From: Breoghania sp963678585
GTDB lineage: Bacteria > Pseudomonadota > Alphaproteobacteria > Rhizobiales > Stappiaceae
Reading direction: 5' to 3'
NCBI GenBank assembly: GCA_963678585.2
Contig: CAXXGA010000002.1
Coordinates: 1,674,001-1,738,000, forward strand
Length of the DNA stretch: 64,000 nucleotides
Shown here: positions 1 to 7,947 of the stretch, one piece after another
Position numbering within the stretch: position 1 is the stretch's first letter
Layout: each line of letters opens with the position of its first letter
Program-made: the position numbers and the translations under genes
Notes under the pieces: generated by a model
The model's input: only the letters and a program-made list of their open reading frames with translations
What the model was told of the DNA's origin: nothing
Database searches by the model: none

Positions 1-509
1 GCGACCACGCTCATGCCGAGCCCGCGGGCGAGCTTCGCCAGCCGCTTGCCGATGTTGCCAAGCCCGACGATGCCCAGCGTCTTGCCGCCCACCTGGCTGC
101 CGACGCGCCGGTCCCAGCCGCCGGAGATGACCGAGGTATGGCCTTGCGGGATGGAACGGGCCATGGCGAACATCAGCCCCACGGCCAGTTCCGCCACCGC
201 ATCCGCGTTGGCGGCAGGTGTGTTGCAGACAGGCAGTCCGGCCGCCGTGCAGGCCGAAACATCGATATTGTCCACGCCCACGCCATGCTTCAGAACGGCC
301 TTGAGGTTGCCCGCCCCTTCAAGCGTCTCTTTCGTGACCGGAACGAGCCCCACGACCAGATAGTCAGCCTTGCCGATATGCGCGAAGACACCGCCGTCAG
401 GCAGCGAGGGATCCGCACAGCGGATCAGTTCCCAGCCCTTTTCCGCGATCAGGTCGGCCACGGGGCCCTGCTTTGCAAAGCCCGGCGAGGTGGTGACAAC
501 AACAGTCAT
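1..509 (-). CDS. D-2-hydroxyacid dehydrogenase, phosphoglycerate dehydrogenase-like (3' end outside window)
   Basis: Only the first 169 codons are visible; the C-terminal part lies beyond position 1. The protein starts MTVVVTTSPG and shows the family landmarks KHGVGVDNID and NTPAANADAVAELAVG, then the Rossmann NAD-binding motif GIVGLGNIGKRLAK. Members reduce 2-keto acids or oxidise D-2-hydroxyacids with NAD(P)H in the cytoplasm; the exact substrate cannot be read here. The start codon lies 2 bp after the stop of the upstream DapA-family gene, so it is the last visible gene of the tct operon. The context suggests it works with that lyase on a hydroxy- or keto-acid imported by the Tct transporter. 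That link is inference. Confidence 0.9.
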   Translation of the reverse strand, partial: MTVVVTTSPGFAKQGPVADLIAEKGWELIRCADPSLPDGGVFAHIGKADYLVVGLVPVTKETLEGAGNLKAVLKHGVGVDNIDVSACTAAGLPVCNTPAANADAVAELAVGLMFAMARSIPQGHTSVISGGWDRRVGSQVGGKTLGIVGLGNIGKRLAKLARGLGMSVV

Positions 510-511
510 GG

Positions 512-1405
512 TCAGGCATCCCGCGTGTAGAGGTTTCTTGCCTTCAGGATCTCGACGATCTTCGCGTCCTGCTCGTCATTGGGCAGAAGCGCGGGCTGGC
601 GCGACAGCCCGACGGACGGATCGTTCATGCACAGCGCACGCTTGACCATGGCGGGCGGGAAGCCCAGCGCATAGAGGTCCTTGCGAAGTCCGGCGAAGTT
701 CTCCTGCGCCGCCTTCGCCGCGTCCATGTCGCCTTCGTTGAAGCCGCGGATGATCTGCGCCAGCGTTTCGGGTGCCACGTTGCCGAGGCCGGAGACAACG
801 CCCGCACAGCCCTGCTCCAGCCCCCACAGGACCAGATGATCGGGCGCGCAATAGACGTCGAAATTGCCGACCTCGCGGCCCACTTCCAGATATTCCAGCA
901 CCGTCTCCGTGGAGCCGCCGGAATCCTTGATCCCTGCGATGTTGCCGTGCTGCGCCAGCACCTTGGCGGTGGCGGGCTCGATATGGTTCTGGGTACGTGC
1001 CGGGATGTCATAGAGATAGACCGGCGTCTTCACCGCATCCGCCACCGTCGAGAAGTGGCGGATCAGGCCGTCCTGCGTGCAGGAGATGAAATAGGGCGCG
1101 ATGATCGCGATACCGTGCAGACCGAGGCCATCGACGGCACGGGCGAGCTGCAGGGTCTCGAAGGTTCCAGGACACCCGACATTGACGATGACCTTGACGC
1201 GACCGCCGACCTCCTCGCTCACCACTTCCGTGAGTTTGATCTTTTCCTCATGCGTGAGCGCGGAAAAGTCGCCGTTGGTGCCGCAGACCATGAGATCGTT
1301 GCCGGCGGCCACCTGACGGCGGGCCTGGGCGCAGGTCGCCTCATAGTTGATCGTCTCGTCCTCGTTGAAGCAGGTGACGAGGGCCACATGGGCATTGCGC
1401 GTCAT
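512..1405 (-). CDS. DapA/NAL-family lyase or aldolase (class I, Schiff base)
   Basis: 297 aa, the usual length for the dihydrodipicolinate synthase/N-acetylneuraminate lyase family. The catalytic tyrosine lies in YDIPAR (Tyr132) and the Schiff-base lysine in GIKDSGG (Lys160). The substrate loop reads CGTNGDF where true DapA has GTTGES, and the gene is in a carboxylate catabolic operon. A pyruvate-forming aldolase or dehydratase on a sugar acid or keto acid is therefore more likely than lysine biosynthesis. It is cytoplasmic and probably tetrameric like its relatives. It starts 3 bp after tctA ends and 2 bp before the hydroxyacid dehydrogenase begins, so translation is probably coupled. The exact substrate is unknown. 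Confidence 0.88.
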   Translation of the reverse strand: MTRNAHVALVTCFNEDETINYEATCAQARRQVAAGNDLMVCGTNGDFSALTHEEKIKLTEVVSEEVGGRVKVIVNVGCPGTFETLQLARAVDGLGLHGIAIIAPYFISCTQDGLIRHFSTVADAVKTPVYLYDIPARTQNHIEPATAKVLAQHGNIAGIKDSGGSTETVLEYLEVGREVGNFDVYCAPDHLVLWGLEQGCAGVVSGLGNVAPETLAQIIRGFNEGDMDAAKAAQENFAGLRKDLYALGFPPAMVKRALCMNDPSVGLSRQPALLPNDEQDAKIVEILKARNLYTRDA

Positions 1406-1408
1406 TGT

Positions 1409-2908
1409 TTACTCCGTGACTTTTTTACGGGCTTCGCCTCTGCGGGCGATGCCTCGCGAGATCATCGGCCAGCACAGGGACACGACGGTCAGCGCGAGGA
1501 AAAGAAGGGTGATGGGGCCGGAAAGAAACTCTATCAGGTTGTCGCCGGACTGAAGCAGCCCGCGGCGCAGGTTTGCTTCCATCATCGGCCCGAGGATCAG
1601 CGCGATGCAGAGCGCGGCCTGCGAGAAGCCGTATTTCTGCATGCCCCAGCCCAGAACGCCAAAGCCGACCATGGTGTAGAGGTCCACCGGGTTGAGATTG
1701 ATCGAGAACGATCCGATGAAGCAGAAGACGACAATCGCCATGGTCAGCATGCGACGCGGCACCATGAGGATCCGGGAGAAGACCGGGATCAGCGCCATGC
1801 CGAAGATGAACATGAAAATGGTCGCGATGAAGGTGCCGCCGAAGATGCCGACCACCACATCCGGGTTGGTCTGGAAGAGCATCGGCCCCGGCGCGAGGCC
1901 CTGGATCATCAGCCCGCCCATGAGGACGGCGGTGACCACGTCGCCGGGAATGCCGAGAGCCAGCAGCGGGATGAGCGCGGAGGCGCAAACCGCGTTGTTG
2001 GCGCTTTCGGTGGCGGCAATGCCGGGCATATGGCCGGTGCCGAATTTCTCCGGCGTGGACGAGGTGCGCCGCGCCTCGTTGTAGGAGATCCACGATGCCG
2101 TACCGGAACCGGTGCCGGGGATGATGCCGATCAGCGTGCCGATCAAGGAACCACGAATGAGCGTGCCCGCGCTCTCCTTCATGTCGGCTCGCGAGGGCCA
2201 GCGGTTCGTGACCAGCGCTATCGCCTTTTCCTTGTCGGTGGAGGTCAGGCGCTCGATCTGGGTGAAAACTTCCGAGAGCGCGAAAAGGCCGATCAGCGCG
2301 GGCGTGAAGGCAAAGCCCGAAGCGAAGCCCTGAATACCGAAGGTGTAGCGCGTGATGCCGGAAATCGGATCGGCTCCCACGCAGGAAATCAGAATGCCCA
2401 GCATGCCGGAAATGGCGCCCTTCAGCACGTCGCCGGAAAGCGAAGCGATGATGGTCAGGCCGAACAGAGCAAGGGCGAAATATTCGGGCGCGCCGAATTC
2501 CAGCGCGATACCGGCAAGCTGCGGGGCGAGCGTGGCCAGCACGACCGCCGCGATGAGGCCGCCGATGGTGGAGGCGATGGTCGCCATGCCCAGCGCCTTG
2601 CCCGCTTCCCCGCGCTGCGCCATCGGATAGCCGTCGAGCACGGTCGCGGCCGCAGCGGGCGTCCCCGGCGTGCGCAGGAGAATTGAGGAGACGCAACCGC
2701 CGTAAATGCCGCCGATATAGATGCCGATCAGCATGTTCAGCCCCATCACGGGCGACATGCCGAAGGTGAGCGGGATCAGCAACGCAACCCCCATGGTCGC
2801 GGTCAGCCCCGGCAACGCGCCGATCACCAGACCGCCAAGGGTCCCGAGCGCAATCGTCCACAGGACCTGAAACTCGAACAGAGGGGCGAGATACGAAAGG
2901 GTTTGCAT
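1409..2908 (-). CDS. tctA: Tripartite tricarboxylate transporter, large permease TctA
   Basis: 499 aa, typical of TctA. It is very hydrophobic, with about twelve predicted membrane segments and the glycine/proline-rich loops of the family, for example GTLGGLVIGALPGLTATMG near the N-terminus and IPGTGSGTASWISY and LALGIPGDVVTAVLMGG further on. It forms the inner-membrane channel of a secondary transporter that uses a periplasmic binding protein (TctC) and a small membrane subunit (TctB), both encoded just upstream. The transported solute is probably a di- or tricarboxylate or sugar acid, but sequence alone does not decide this. A 164-bp gap separates it from tctC. Confidence 0.95.
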   Translation of the reverse strand: MQTLSYLAPLFEFQVLWTIALGTLGGLVIGALPGLTATMGVALLIPLTFGMSPVMGLNMLIGIYIGGIYGGCVSSILLRTPGTPAAAATVLDGYPMAQRGEAGKALGMATIASTIGGLIAAVVLATLAPQLAGIALEFGAPEYFALALFGLTIIASLSGDVLKGAISGMLGILISCVGADPISGITRYTFGIQGFASGFAFTPALIGLFALSEVFTQIERLTSTDKEKAIALVTNRWPSRADMKESAGTLIRGSLIGTLIGIIPGTGSGTASWISYNEARRTSSTPEKFGTGHMPGIAATESANNAVCASALIPLLALGIPGDVVTAVLMGGLMIQGLAPGPMLFQTNPDVVVGIFGGTFIATIFMFIFGMALIPVFSRILMVPRRMLTMAIVVFCFIGSFSINLNPVDLYTMVGFGVLGWGMQKYGFSQAALCIALILGPMMEANLRRGLLQSGDNLIEFLSGPITLLFLALTVVSLCWPMISRGIARRGEARKKVTE

Positions 2909-3072
2909 TTCTCGTCAGACTTTCGGGCTCGTCGGACTTGCTGCCTTTCGGGCTTTGCGAAGGGTCCGATTTCCGGGATTGCCGGTCTATCCGGCCTGCT
3001 AGCGATCCTGCACGGAGAGCGCCGGAGCGGACACATGCCCGCTCCGGCCGTCTTGTCAGGCGGCGTTGCGCC

Positions 3073-4029
3073 TTACTTGTTCATGCCGAGAAGGCCGAGA
3101 TCGCTGAGAACTTCTTCAGCCATCTTGCTGTCCTTCTTCACGCGGGCCTCGAAGGTCGGGCCGTCTTCATAGGTCACGAATTCGCCCATCTCGGTCATCG
3201 TCTTGATGAAATCCGGATCCTGCGCGACCGTCTTGACCGCATCGCGCAGCCAGGTCAGATCCTTTTCCGGGATGCCCTTCGGCGCGATCAGGCCCTTGTA
3301 GGACGACCAGGTGAAATCCACGCCCTTCTCGACCGCCGTCGGGGTGTCGGGGAAGAGGTCGATGCGCTTGTCTTCCATCACGAAGAGCGGGGTCATCTGA
3401 CCGGCCGCCGAAGCCGCCTTGGCTTCTGCCGGAGAGGCCACCATGGCATCGATATGACCGCCGATGCAGGCCGTGCGGGCTTCCGACGAACCGCCGAAGG
3501 GGATGGAGGCAATCTTGATGCCCGCCGCCTTGCCGAAGGCTTCCGCGGAGACGTGGTTTGCACCGCCCGCACCGGAATTGCCGATCTGCGGGGCCTTGGT
3601 CTTCGCGTATTCGACGAAGCCGTCATAATCGCTGAACGGCGCGTCCTTGCAGGCCACCATCACCTGAAGCGAGCGCGCGAACAGACCCACGAACTCGAAA
3701 TCGTCGACCGTATAATCGGCACCGCCCACATGCGGCAGGATCGCGATCGGGCCCTGGGCGCCAGCGCCCAGCGTGTAGCCGTCGGGACGCGCATGAGCGA
3801 CCGCCGACGACCCGATACCGCCGCCGCCGCCCGGCTGGTTGCGCACCACGACCCGGATACCGTCGAACTTGCGTTCAAGCGTATCGGCGACAACGCGCAT
3901 GCCGAGGTCGGTGGAGCCACCGGCCGAATAAGGCACGACCACCTGGAGCGGACGCTCCGGGAATTCGGCCAGAGCCGGGGTGGAGACACCGACGAGAAGT
4001 GCGACAGCGAGCAGTTTTGATTTCGACAT
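3073..4029 (-). CDS. tctC: Tripartite tricarboxylate transporter, periplasmic binding protein TctC (Bug family)
   Basis: 318 aa from the ATG at 4029, chosen because a strong GGGAGGAAG ribosome site lies just before it and a signal peptide follows (MSKSKLLAVALLVGVSTPA, cleavage after ALA). The mature part starts EFPERPLQVVVPYSAGGSTD, the classic Bug-family opening whose second loop contacts the ligand carboxylate. It captures the substrate in the periplasm and delivers it to TctAB. A longer reading frame continues upstream but would bury the signal peptide. It lies between tctB (31 bp away) and tctA. The ligand is not predictable. Confidence 0.95.
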   Translation of the reverse strand: MSKSKLLAVALLVGVSTPALAEFPERPLQVVVPYSAGGSTDLGMRVVADTLERKFDGIRVVVRNQPGGGGGIGSSAVAHARPDGYTLGAGAQGPIAILPHVGGADYTVDDFEFVGLFARSLQVMVACKDAPFSDYDGFVEYAKTKAPQIGNSGAGGANHVSAEAFGKAAGIKIASIPFGGSSEARTACIGGHIDAMVASPAEAKAASAAGQMTPLFVMEDKRIDLFPDTPTAVEKGVDFTWSSYKGLIAPKGIPEKDLTWLRDAVKTVAQDPDFIKTMTEMGEFVTYEDGPTFEARVKKDSKMAEEVLSDLGLLGMNK

Positions 4030-4060
4030 TACTTCCTCCCTTTTTGGAAGTTTGCGGATC

Positions 4061-4525
4061 TCAGGGGAGCCAGACGGATAAAAGCTCCGTAAAGGCGTAA
4101 TAGACACCGAGGGTCATCACGCATGGAAAGACCAGCAGCTGCAGGATCTTTCTTTCTCCGAGCAGCCAAAGGCCAGCTACGAAAGTCACGAGCGTCGAGG
4201 GGATGTATCCAACCGGATAGAAGGCCGCGGCATAGGCGGTGAGCAGGATCGCGAAGAGCACGATCTTCACCAGCGCCCCGGCTTCCGGCCGGATCGCCTT
4301 CACGTCGCCTCCGGCAGCCACCTGCTGCCGGACCCCGCGCGCAACCAGCCCGAGCGCGAGAAGCCCCACCGCACCGATCATCAGCCAGGGCACGAAGGAC
4401 GGCCCGGCGACGGTTCCCGAATGGACACTGCGAATAAGGAGCGTGCGCCAGGAGGCGAAGGCGCAAAAGGCGAGCAGACCGCCGCCGATCAAAATATCTG
4501 ACTTGCTGTGTCGAAGCTCTGACAT
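4061..4525 (-). CDS. tctB: Tripartite tricarboxylate transporter, small permease TctB
   Basis: 154 aa with four hydrophobic segments (around residues 10-28, 42-62, 84-105 and 112-148), the length and layout of TctB, the poorly conserved small membrane subunit. It is the first gene of the operon tctB-tctC-tctA-lyase-dehydrogenase; its start at 4525 faces the AT-rich divergent promoter region shared with the alcohol dehydrogenase. Sequence similarity within TctB is low, so the call relies on topology and on the flanking tctC and tctA. Confidence 0.88.
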   Translation of the reverse strand: MSELRHSKSDILIGGGLLAFCAFASWRTLLIRSVHSGTVAGPSFVPWLMIGAVGLLALGLVARGVRQQVAAGGDVKAIRPEAGALVKIVLFAILLTAYAAAFYPVGYIPSTLVTFVAGLWLLGERKILQLLVFPCVMTLGVYYAFTELLSVWLP

Positions 4526-4876
4526 CGACCATCCTCACCACGCTCATCGATCGACGTCGAAGATGCTGCCAAGATGGAAACTTGTCAACTTTTATCATCA
4601 AAACAAACCAATTTCCGGTTGCATCTGGCCACTTGAGACACAAAATGACATATGAACAAAACCGTAGAAGAACCATGCCTTGATATTTTTATTTCGATTA
4701 TTCAGTAGTTTATATCGTTTCCGCGACAAGGCGCCGCGCAACACCCCGAAACCGACGCGCGCGACTTTTCCAGATGTTTGAATTTGACAAGTCATTTTAC
4801 AACTGAATAATGTGCCCAACCAATTCCGGCTGTTATTCGCAGGGTGCAGCCGTGCCACAGCCATGCGGAGAGACCT
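4526..4876. other. Divergent intergenic region between tctB and the alcohol dehydrogenase
   Basis: About 350 bp, clearly more AT-rich than its surroundings, with no convincing gene. It must hold the promoters of the tct operon (leftward) and the alcohol dehydrogenase (rightward). It contains repeated ACTTGT-type words: ACTTGTCAA at 4580-4588 on the plus strand, and a tandem pair on the minus strand at 4784-4806 (listed separately). Confidence 0.6.
4784..4806. promoter_or_regulatory. Candidate operator: tandem ACTTGT(A/C)AAA repeat upstream of alcohol dehydrogenase
   Basis: Read on the minus strand this is AGTTGTAAAAT followed by ACTTGTCAAA, a tandem repeat of about one helical turn. A near copy lies at 6085-6108 after the alcohol dehydrogenase, and a half-site at 4580-4588 near tctB. 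The position, about 70 bp before the alcohol dehydrogenase start, suits a regulator site. The binding protein is unknown. Confidence 0.4.
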
Positions 4877-5995
4877 ATGCAGCGACTTGATTCTGCAATT
4901 GAAATGCAACGCCCCCCGCAAATCCGGTTTGGCGAGGGCGTGCTGGAAAACCTGCCGCAATGGATTGCTGCAAAGGGCTACAAGGCCCCGTTCGTCGTGG
5001 CCGACGCCGTCAATGCGGCGCGCATTGACGTGTTGGGCCTGGAAAATGTCTCGGTCTTCGGTGAGGTCGTGCCGGAACCCGACCTGCCGAACCTGATACG
5101 CGCCGTGGAAGCGGCGGGTTCCTGCGACGTGGTGATCGGCTTCGGCGGCGGATCCGCAATGGATCTCGCCAAGCTCGTTGCCGTCATGGCCGGCACGGAT
5201 GTGGCGCTTTCCGACATTTCCGGCCCCAACCGCGCCCCGGCGCGCAAGGTCGGCCTCGTCCAGATCCCCACGACCGCGGGAACCGGCTCCGAAGTGGGCA
5301 CCCGCGCGCTGGTGACCGATCCGGAAACGCTGAACAAGGTGGCGACCGAAAGCCTGAACATGCTGGCCGATATCGCCATCATCGATCCGGCGCTGACCGT
5401 CTCCGTTCCGCCCTTCGTGACCGCTGCCACCGGCGTCGACGCCATGGCCCACTGCGTTGAAGCCTATACGTCAAAACGCTCCCACCCGATTATCGACGCC
5501 TATGCGATCCAGGGCATCGAACTGGTCGGGAAATACCTGAAACGCGCCGTTGACGATGGCTCCGACATGGAAGCGCGCGCGGGCCTTTCGCTGGCTGCCT
5601 TTTATGGCGGCGTCTGCCTCGGCCCGGTCAACACGACGGCGGGCCATGCGGTTTCCTATCCGCTGGGAACCCGACACAAGATCGCCCACGGCATCGCCAA
5701 TGCGCTGATCTTCCCGCATACACTTGCCGTCAACGCGCAGGCCGAACCGGACAAGACCCGCAATGTCTGCGCCGCCCTCGGCCACCCGGCGGACGGCATC
5801 GACGACGTGCGCAAGGCGGCCTACACCTTCTGCGAAAGCCTCCATCTCGACATGCATCTGGCCGCCCACGGGGTGCCGGAAGACGATCTGCCCGCCATGG
5901 CGAAGGAAGCCCACGCCATCCGCCGCCTGCTCGACTGGAACCCCGTCGATCTTTCGGTCGAAGACATTCTGGCGATCTATCGCAGGGCCTACTGA
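4877..5995 (+). CDS. Iron-containing (group III) alcohol dehydrogenase
   Basis: 372 aa. The ATG at 4877 was chosen over one 33 bp upstream because CGGAGAGACC sits just before it. The N-terminal half carries the NAD-binding loop GFGGGSAMDLAK and the family motif PTTAGTGSEVG. The C-terminal half carries the metal ligands in DAMAHCVEA and in HKIAHGIANALIFPH. It oxidises an alcohol or reduces an aldehyde or keto acid with NAD(P)H and Fe2+ in the cytoplasm. It is transcribed away from the tct operon and ends at a strong terminator, so it is probably monocistronic. The substrate is unknown; a link to the Tct-imported acid is plausible because the shared control region has repeated operator-like words. 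Confidence 0.92.
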   Translation: MQRLDSAIEMQRPPQIRFGEGVLENLPQWIAAKGYKAPFVVADAVNAARIDVLGLENVSVFGEVVPEPDLPNLIRAVEAAGSCDVVIGFGGGSAMDLAKLVAVMAGTDVALSDISGPNRAPARKVGLVQIPTTAGTGSEVGTRALVTDPETLNKVATESLNMLADIAIIDPALTVSVPPFVTAATGVDAMAHCVEAYTSKRSHPIIDAYAIQGIELVGKYLKRAVDDGSDMEARAGLSLAAFYGGVCLGPVNTTAGHAVSYPLGTRHKIAHGIANALIFPHTLAVNAQAEPDKTRNVCAALGHPADGIDDVRKAAYTFCESLHLDMHLAAHGVPEDDLPAMAKEAHAIRRLLDWNPVDLSVEDILAIYRRAY

Positions 5996-6013
5996 GCCCC
6001 CTTACCCGACGCG

Positions 6014-6050
6014 AAAAGGCCGCGCCCGCATCCCGGGCGCGGCCTTTTTC
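6014..6050. terminator. Rho-independent terminator, probably bidirectional
   Basis: An 11-bp GC stem, GGCCGCGCCCG with CGGGCGCGGCC (6018-6028 and 6034-6044), is followed by TTTTT on the plus strand and preceded by AAAA, which gives a T run on the minus strand. It ends the alcohol dehydrogenase transcript and may also catch the leftward btu operon. Confidence 0.9.
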
Positions 6051-6084
6051 ATCAAGCTGACGCCGCCGCGCAGCCCGGCACCGA

Positions 6085-6108
6085 TTTTACAAGTTATTTT
6101 ACAAGTTG
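6085..6108. repeat. Tandem TTTTACAAGT repeat, near copy of 4784-4806
   Basis: TTTTACAAGT occurs twice in 22 bp. Aligned with 4784-4806, the core ACAAGTYATTTTACAA is shared apart from single changes. It lies in the short gap between the alcohol dehydrogenase terminator and the end of btuD, where no promoter is expected. It may be a second operator copy or a small dispersed repeat. Confidence 0.5.
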
Positions 6109-6148
6109 GCAGCGGATCGGACGGGCGCCAAGACGCTCGAAACGCGCC

Positions 6149-6937
6149 TCAGGAGGGCCGCACGACATCCAGCGGCTGAACGACCAGCCCGTCTTCGGTT
6201 TCCGCCATATAGACGCGAATGCCGTAGACCTCGGCCAGCACCTCAGGCGTGAGCACGTCGCCCGGCGCGCCCTCGGCGGCGATCTCTCCTTCGCGCATGA
6301 GCACGATGCGGCTGCACCAGCGCGCCGCGAGCCCCAGATCGTGCAGACAGGCAAGCGCCGCGCCGCCGCTGCGGGCGTGGCTCGCGAAGGTTTCCATACA
6401 CACGATCTGATGGGCAGGATCGAGACCGGACGTCGGTTCGTCGGTCAGCAGAAGCGACGCGCGCTGGGCGAGCGCACGGGCGATCAGAACACGGACCTTT
6501 TCCCCGCCCGAAAGCTCCGTCGCGCGCCTGTCTGCAAGATTGGAGATGCCCATCGTCTCCATCGCCCGATCGACGATGGCGCGTTCCTCGCCGCGACGCG
6601 GATCGGCGCCCCAGAGCCCCGCGCGATGGGGCATGCGCCCCAGTTCCACCACGCGGCGCACGCTGACAGGCCACGCGATCTCGTGGTCCTGCGGGAGATA
6701 GGCCACCTTGCGCGCGCGCTCGTCCGCGCTCATGAGGCGCGCATTCTCGCCATTCAGCAGGATCTCGCCCGTGGCCTCCACAAGCCCGAGAGAGGCACGC
6801 AGCAAGCTCGACTTTCCCGCCCCGTTCGGCCCGATAAGCCCGACGAACTCCCCCTCCCCGATGGTCAGGGAAACGTCTTTGACGACACGGCGGTCGCCAT
6901 AGGAAACGGTGAGACCGGAAAGCGTCAGGAGGGTCAT
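6149..6937 (-). CDS. btuD: Vitamin B12 ABC transporter, ATPase BtuD
   Basis: 262 aa ATP-binding subunit of the FecE/BtuD type. It has the Walker A motif GPNGAGKSS near residue 38, the signature ELSGGEKVRVLIARALAQ, and Walker B LLLTDEPTSGLD. It powers cobalamin import through BtuC in the inner membrane. The start codon overlaps the btuC stop (ATGA at 6934-6937), so the two are translationally coupled. It is the last gene of btuB-btuF-btuC-btuD. The vitamin B12 assignment rests on the cobalamin riboswitch in front of the operon; by sequence alone an iron-siderophore ATPase would look similar. Confidence 0.9.
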   Translation of the reverse strand: MTLLTLSGLTVSYGDRRVVKDVSLTIGEGEFVGLIGPNGAGKSSLLRASLGLVEATGEILLNGENARLMSADERARKVAYLPQDHEIAWPVSVRRVVELGRMPHRAGLWGADPRRGEERAIVDRAMETMGISNLADRRATELSGGEKVRVLIARALAQRASLLLTDEPTSGLDPAHQIVCMETFASHARSGGAALACLHDLGLAARWCSRIVLMREGEIAAEGAPGDVLTPEVLAEVYGIRVYMAETEDGLVVQPLDVVRPS

Positions 6938-7947
6938 GCAGCCTCCTTGCGCGCGCGGTGGACGAGCCACAGGAAGAAGGGCGCACCGACAATGGCCGTC
7001 AGCACGCCGAGTTTCAGATCGCGCCCCGGAGCCAGCAGGCGCACGGCGACATCGGCGGCGAGGATCATCGCCCCGCCGCCCAACGCGCTGGCAGGAAGCA
7101 GCCGCGAGGGCACGGAGCCCACGAGCGGGCGCAACAGATGCGGCACCACGAGGCCGACAAAGCCGATGGCCCCGGTCACCGCCGTGGAAGCCCCCACCGC
7201 AATGGCGGTGCCCAGAACCGCCATCATCCGAACGCGCGCGATATTGGTGCCGAGCGAGCGCGCCGCATCGGTGCCGAGCGTCAGCGTGTCGAGCGCGCGG
7301 CCCTGCATCAAGAGCATCCCGCAGCCGACGCATATGAACGGCCCGGCGAGCCAGACATGGGTCATGGACCGGTCGGCGAGAGAACCCAGCATCCAGAAGA
7401 CGATTTCAAGGGCCGCAAAGGGATTGGGCGAGAGATTGAGGGCAAGCGACGTCATCGCGCCCGCAAAACTCGATACCGCAACGCCGGCGAGGATGATCGT
7501 CAGCGTGCCGCCGTTGCCCGCCATTGCCTGCACCAGCACCACGGCGACCAGCGCGCCTGCCAGCGCCATGAGCGGCAGGCCCAACGGAAAAAGAGCGGAA
7601 AAGCCAGTGTAGATCGCCAGAACGGCACCGAGCGACGCCGAGGCGCTGACGCCCAGAAGCCCCGGTTCGGCCAGAGGATTGCGCAACAGCCCCTGAAGCA
7701 CGGCCCCGCTCAAGCCCAGCGAGGCCCCGATGCCGAGGCCCAGAAGCGCACGCGGCAGGCGAATCTCGCGCATCACCAGCACCACCGCCTCGCGCGCAGA
7801 ATCGCCCTCCCCGCCCAGGATCAGCGCATTGAGGCTGTCGCCGAAGGCGATGCCCGCCGGGCCCACGGTCAGCGACAAGCCGAAAAGCACCGCGACGACG
7901 CCTGTCAGCACCGCCAGCAACAGCCGGTAGGAGGAGGTTTCACTCAT
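6934..7947 (-). CDS. btuC: Vitamin B12 ABC transporter, permease BtuC (FecCD family)
   Basis: 337 aa integral membrane protein with about ten hydrophobic segments. It has the FecCD landmarks GLSGAVLQGLLRNPLAEPGL, GAIGFVGLVVPHLLRPLVG and, at the end, RDLKLGVLTAIVGAPFF. It forms the translocation pore for cobalamin. It overlaps btuF upstream and btuD downstream by 4 bp each, a fully coupled operon. The B12 specificity is inferred from the riboswitch and neighbours, since FecCD permeases for siderophores and B12 are alike. Confidence 0.92.
   Translation of the reverse strand: MSETSSYRLLLAVLTGVVAVLFGLSLTVGPAGIAFGDSLNALILGGEGDSAREAVVLVMREIRLPRALLGLGIGASLGLSGAVLQGLLRNPLAEPGLLGVSASASLGAVLAIYTGFSALFPLGLPLMALAGALVAVVLVQAMAGNGGTLTIILAGVAVSSFAGAMTSLALNLSPNPFAALEIVFWMLGSLADRSMTHVWLAGPFICVGCGMLLMQGRALDTLTLGTDAARSLGTNIARVRMMAVLGTAIAVGASTAVTGAIGFVGLVVPHLLRPLVGSVPSRLLPASALGGGAMILAADVAVRLLAPGRDLKLGVLTAIVGAPFFLWLVHRARKEAA

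Noticed and set aside
836..2686. 616-codon open frame on the plus strand
   Set aside because: Antisense shadow of the DapA-family and tctA genes; protein is rich in R, D, H and G in the pattern of reversed GC-rich genes, with no domain or ribosome site.
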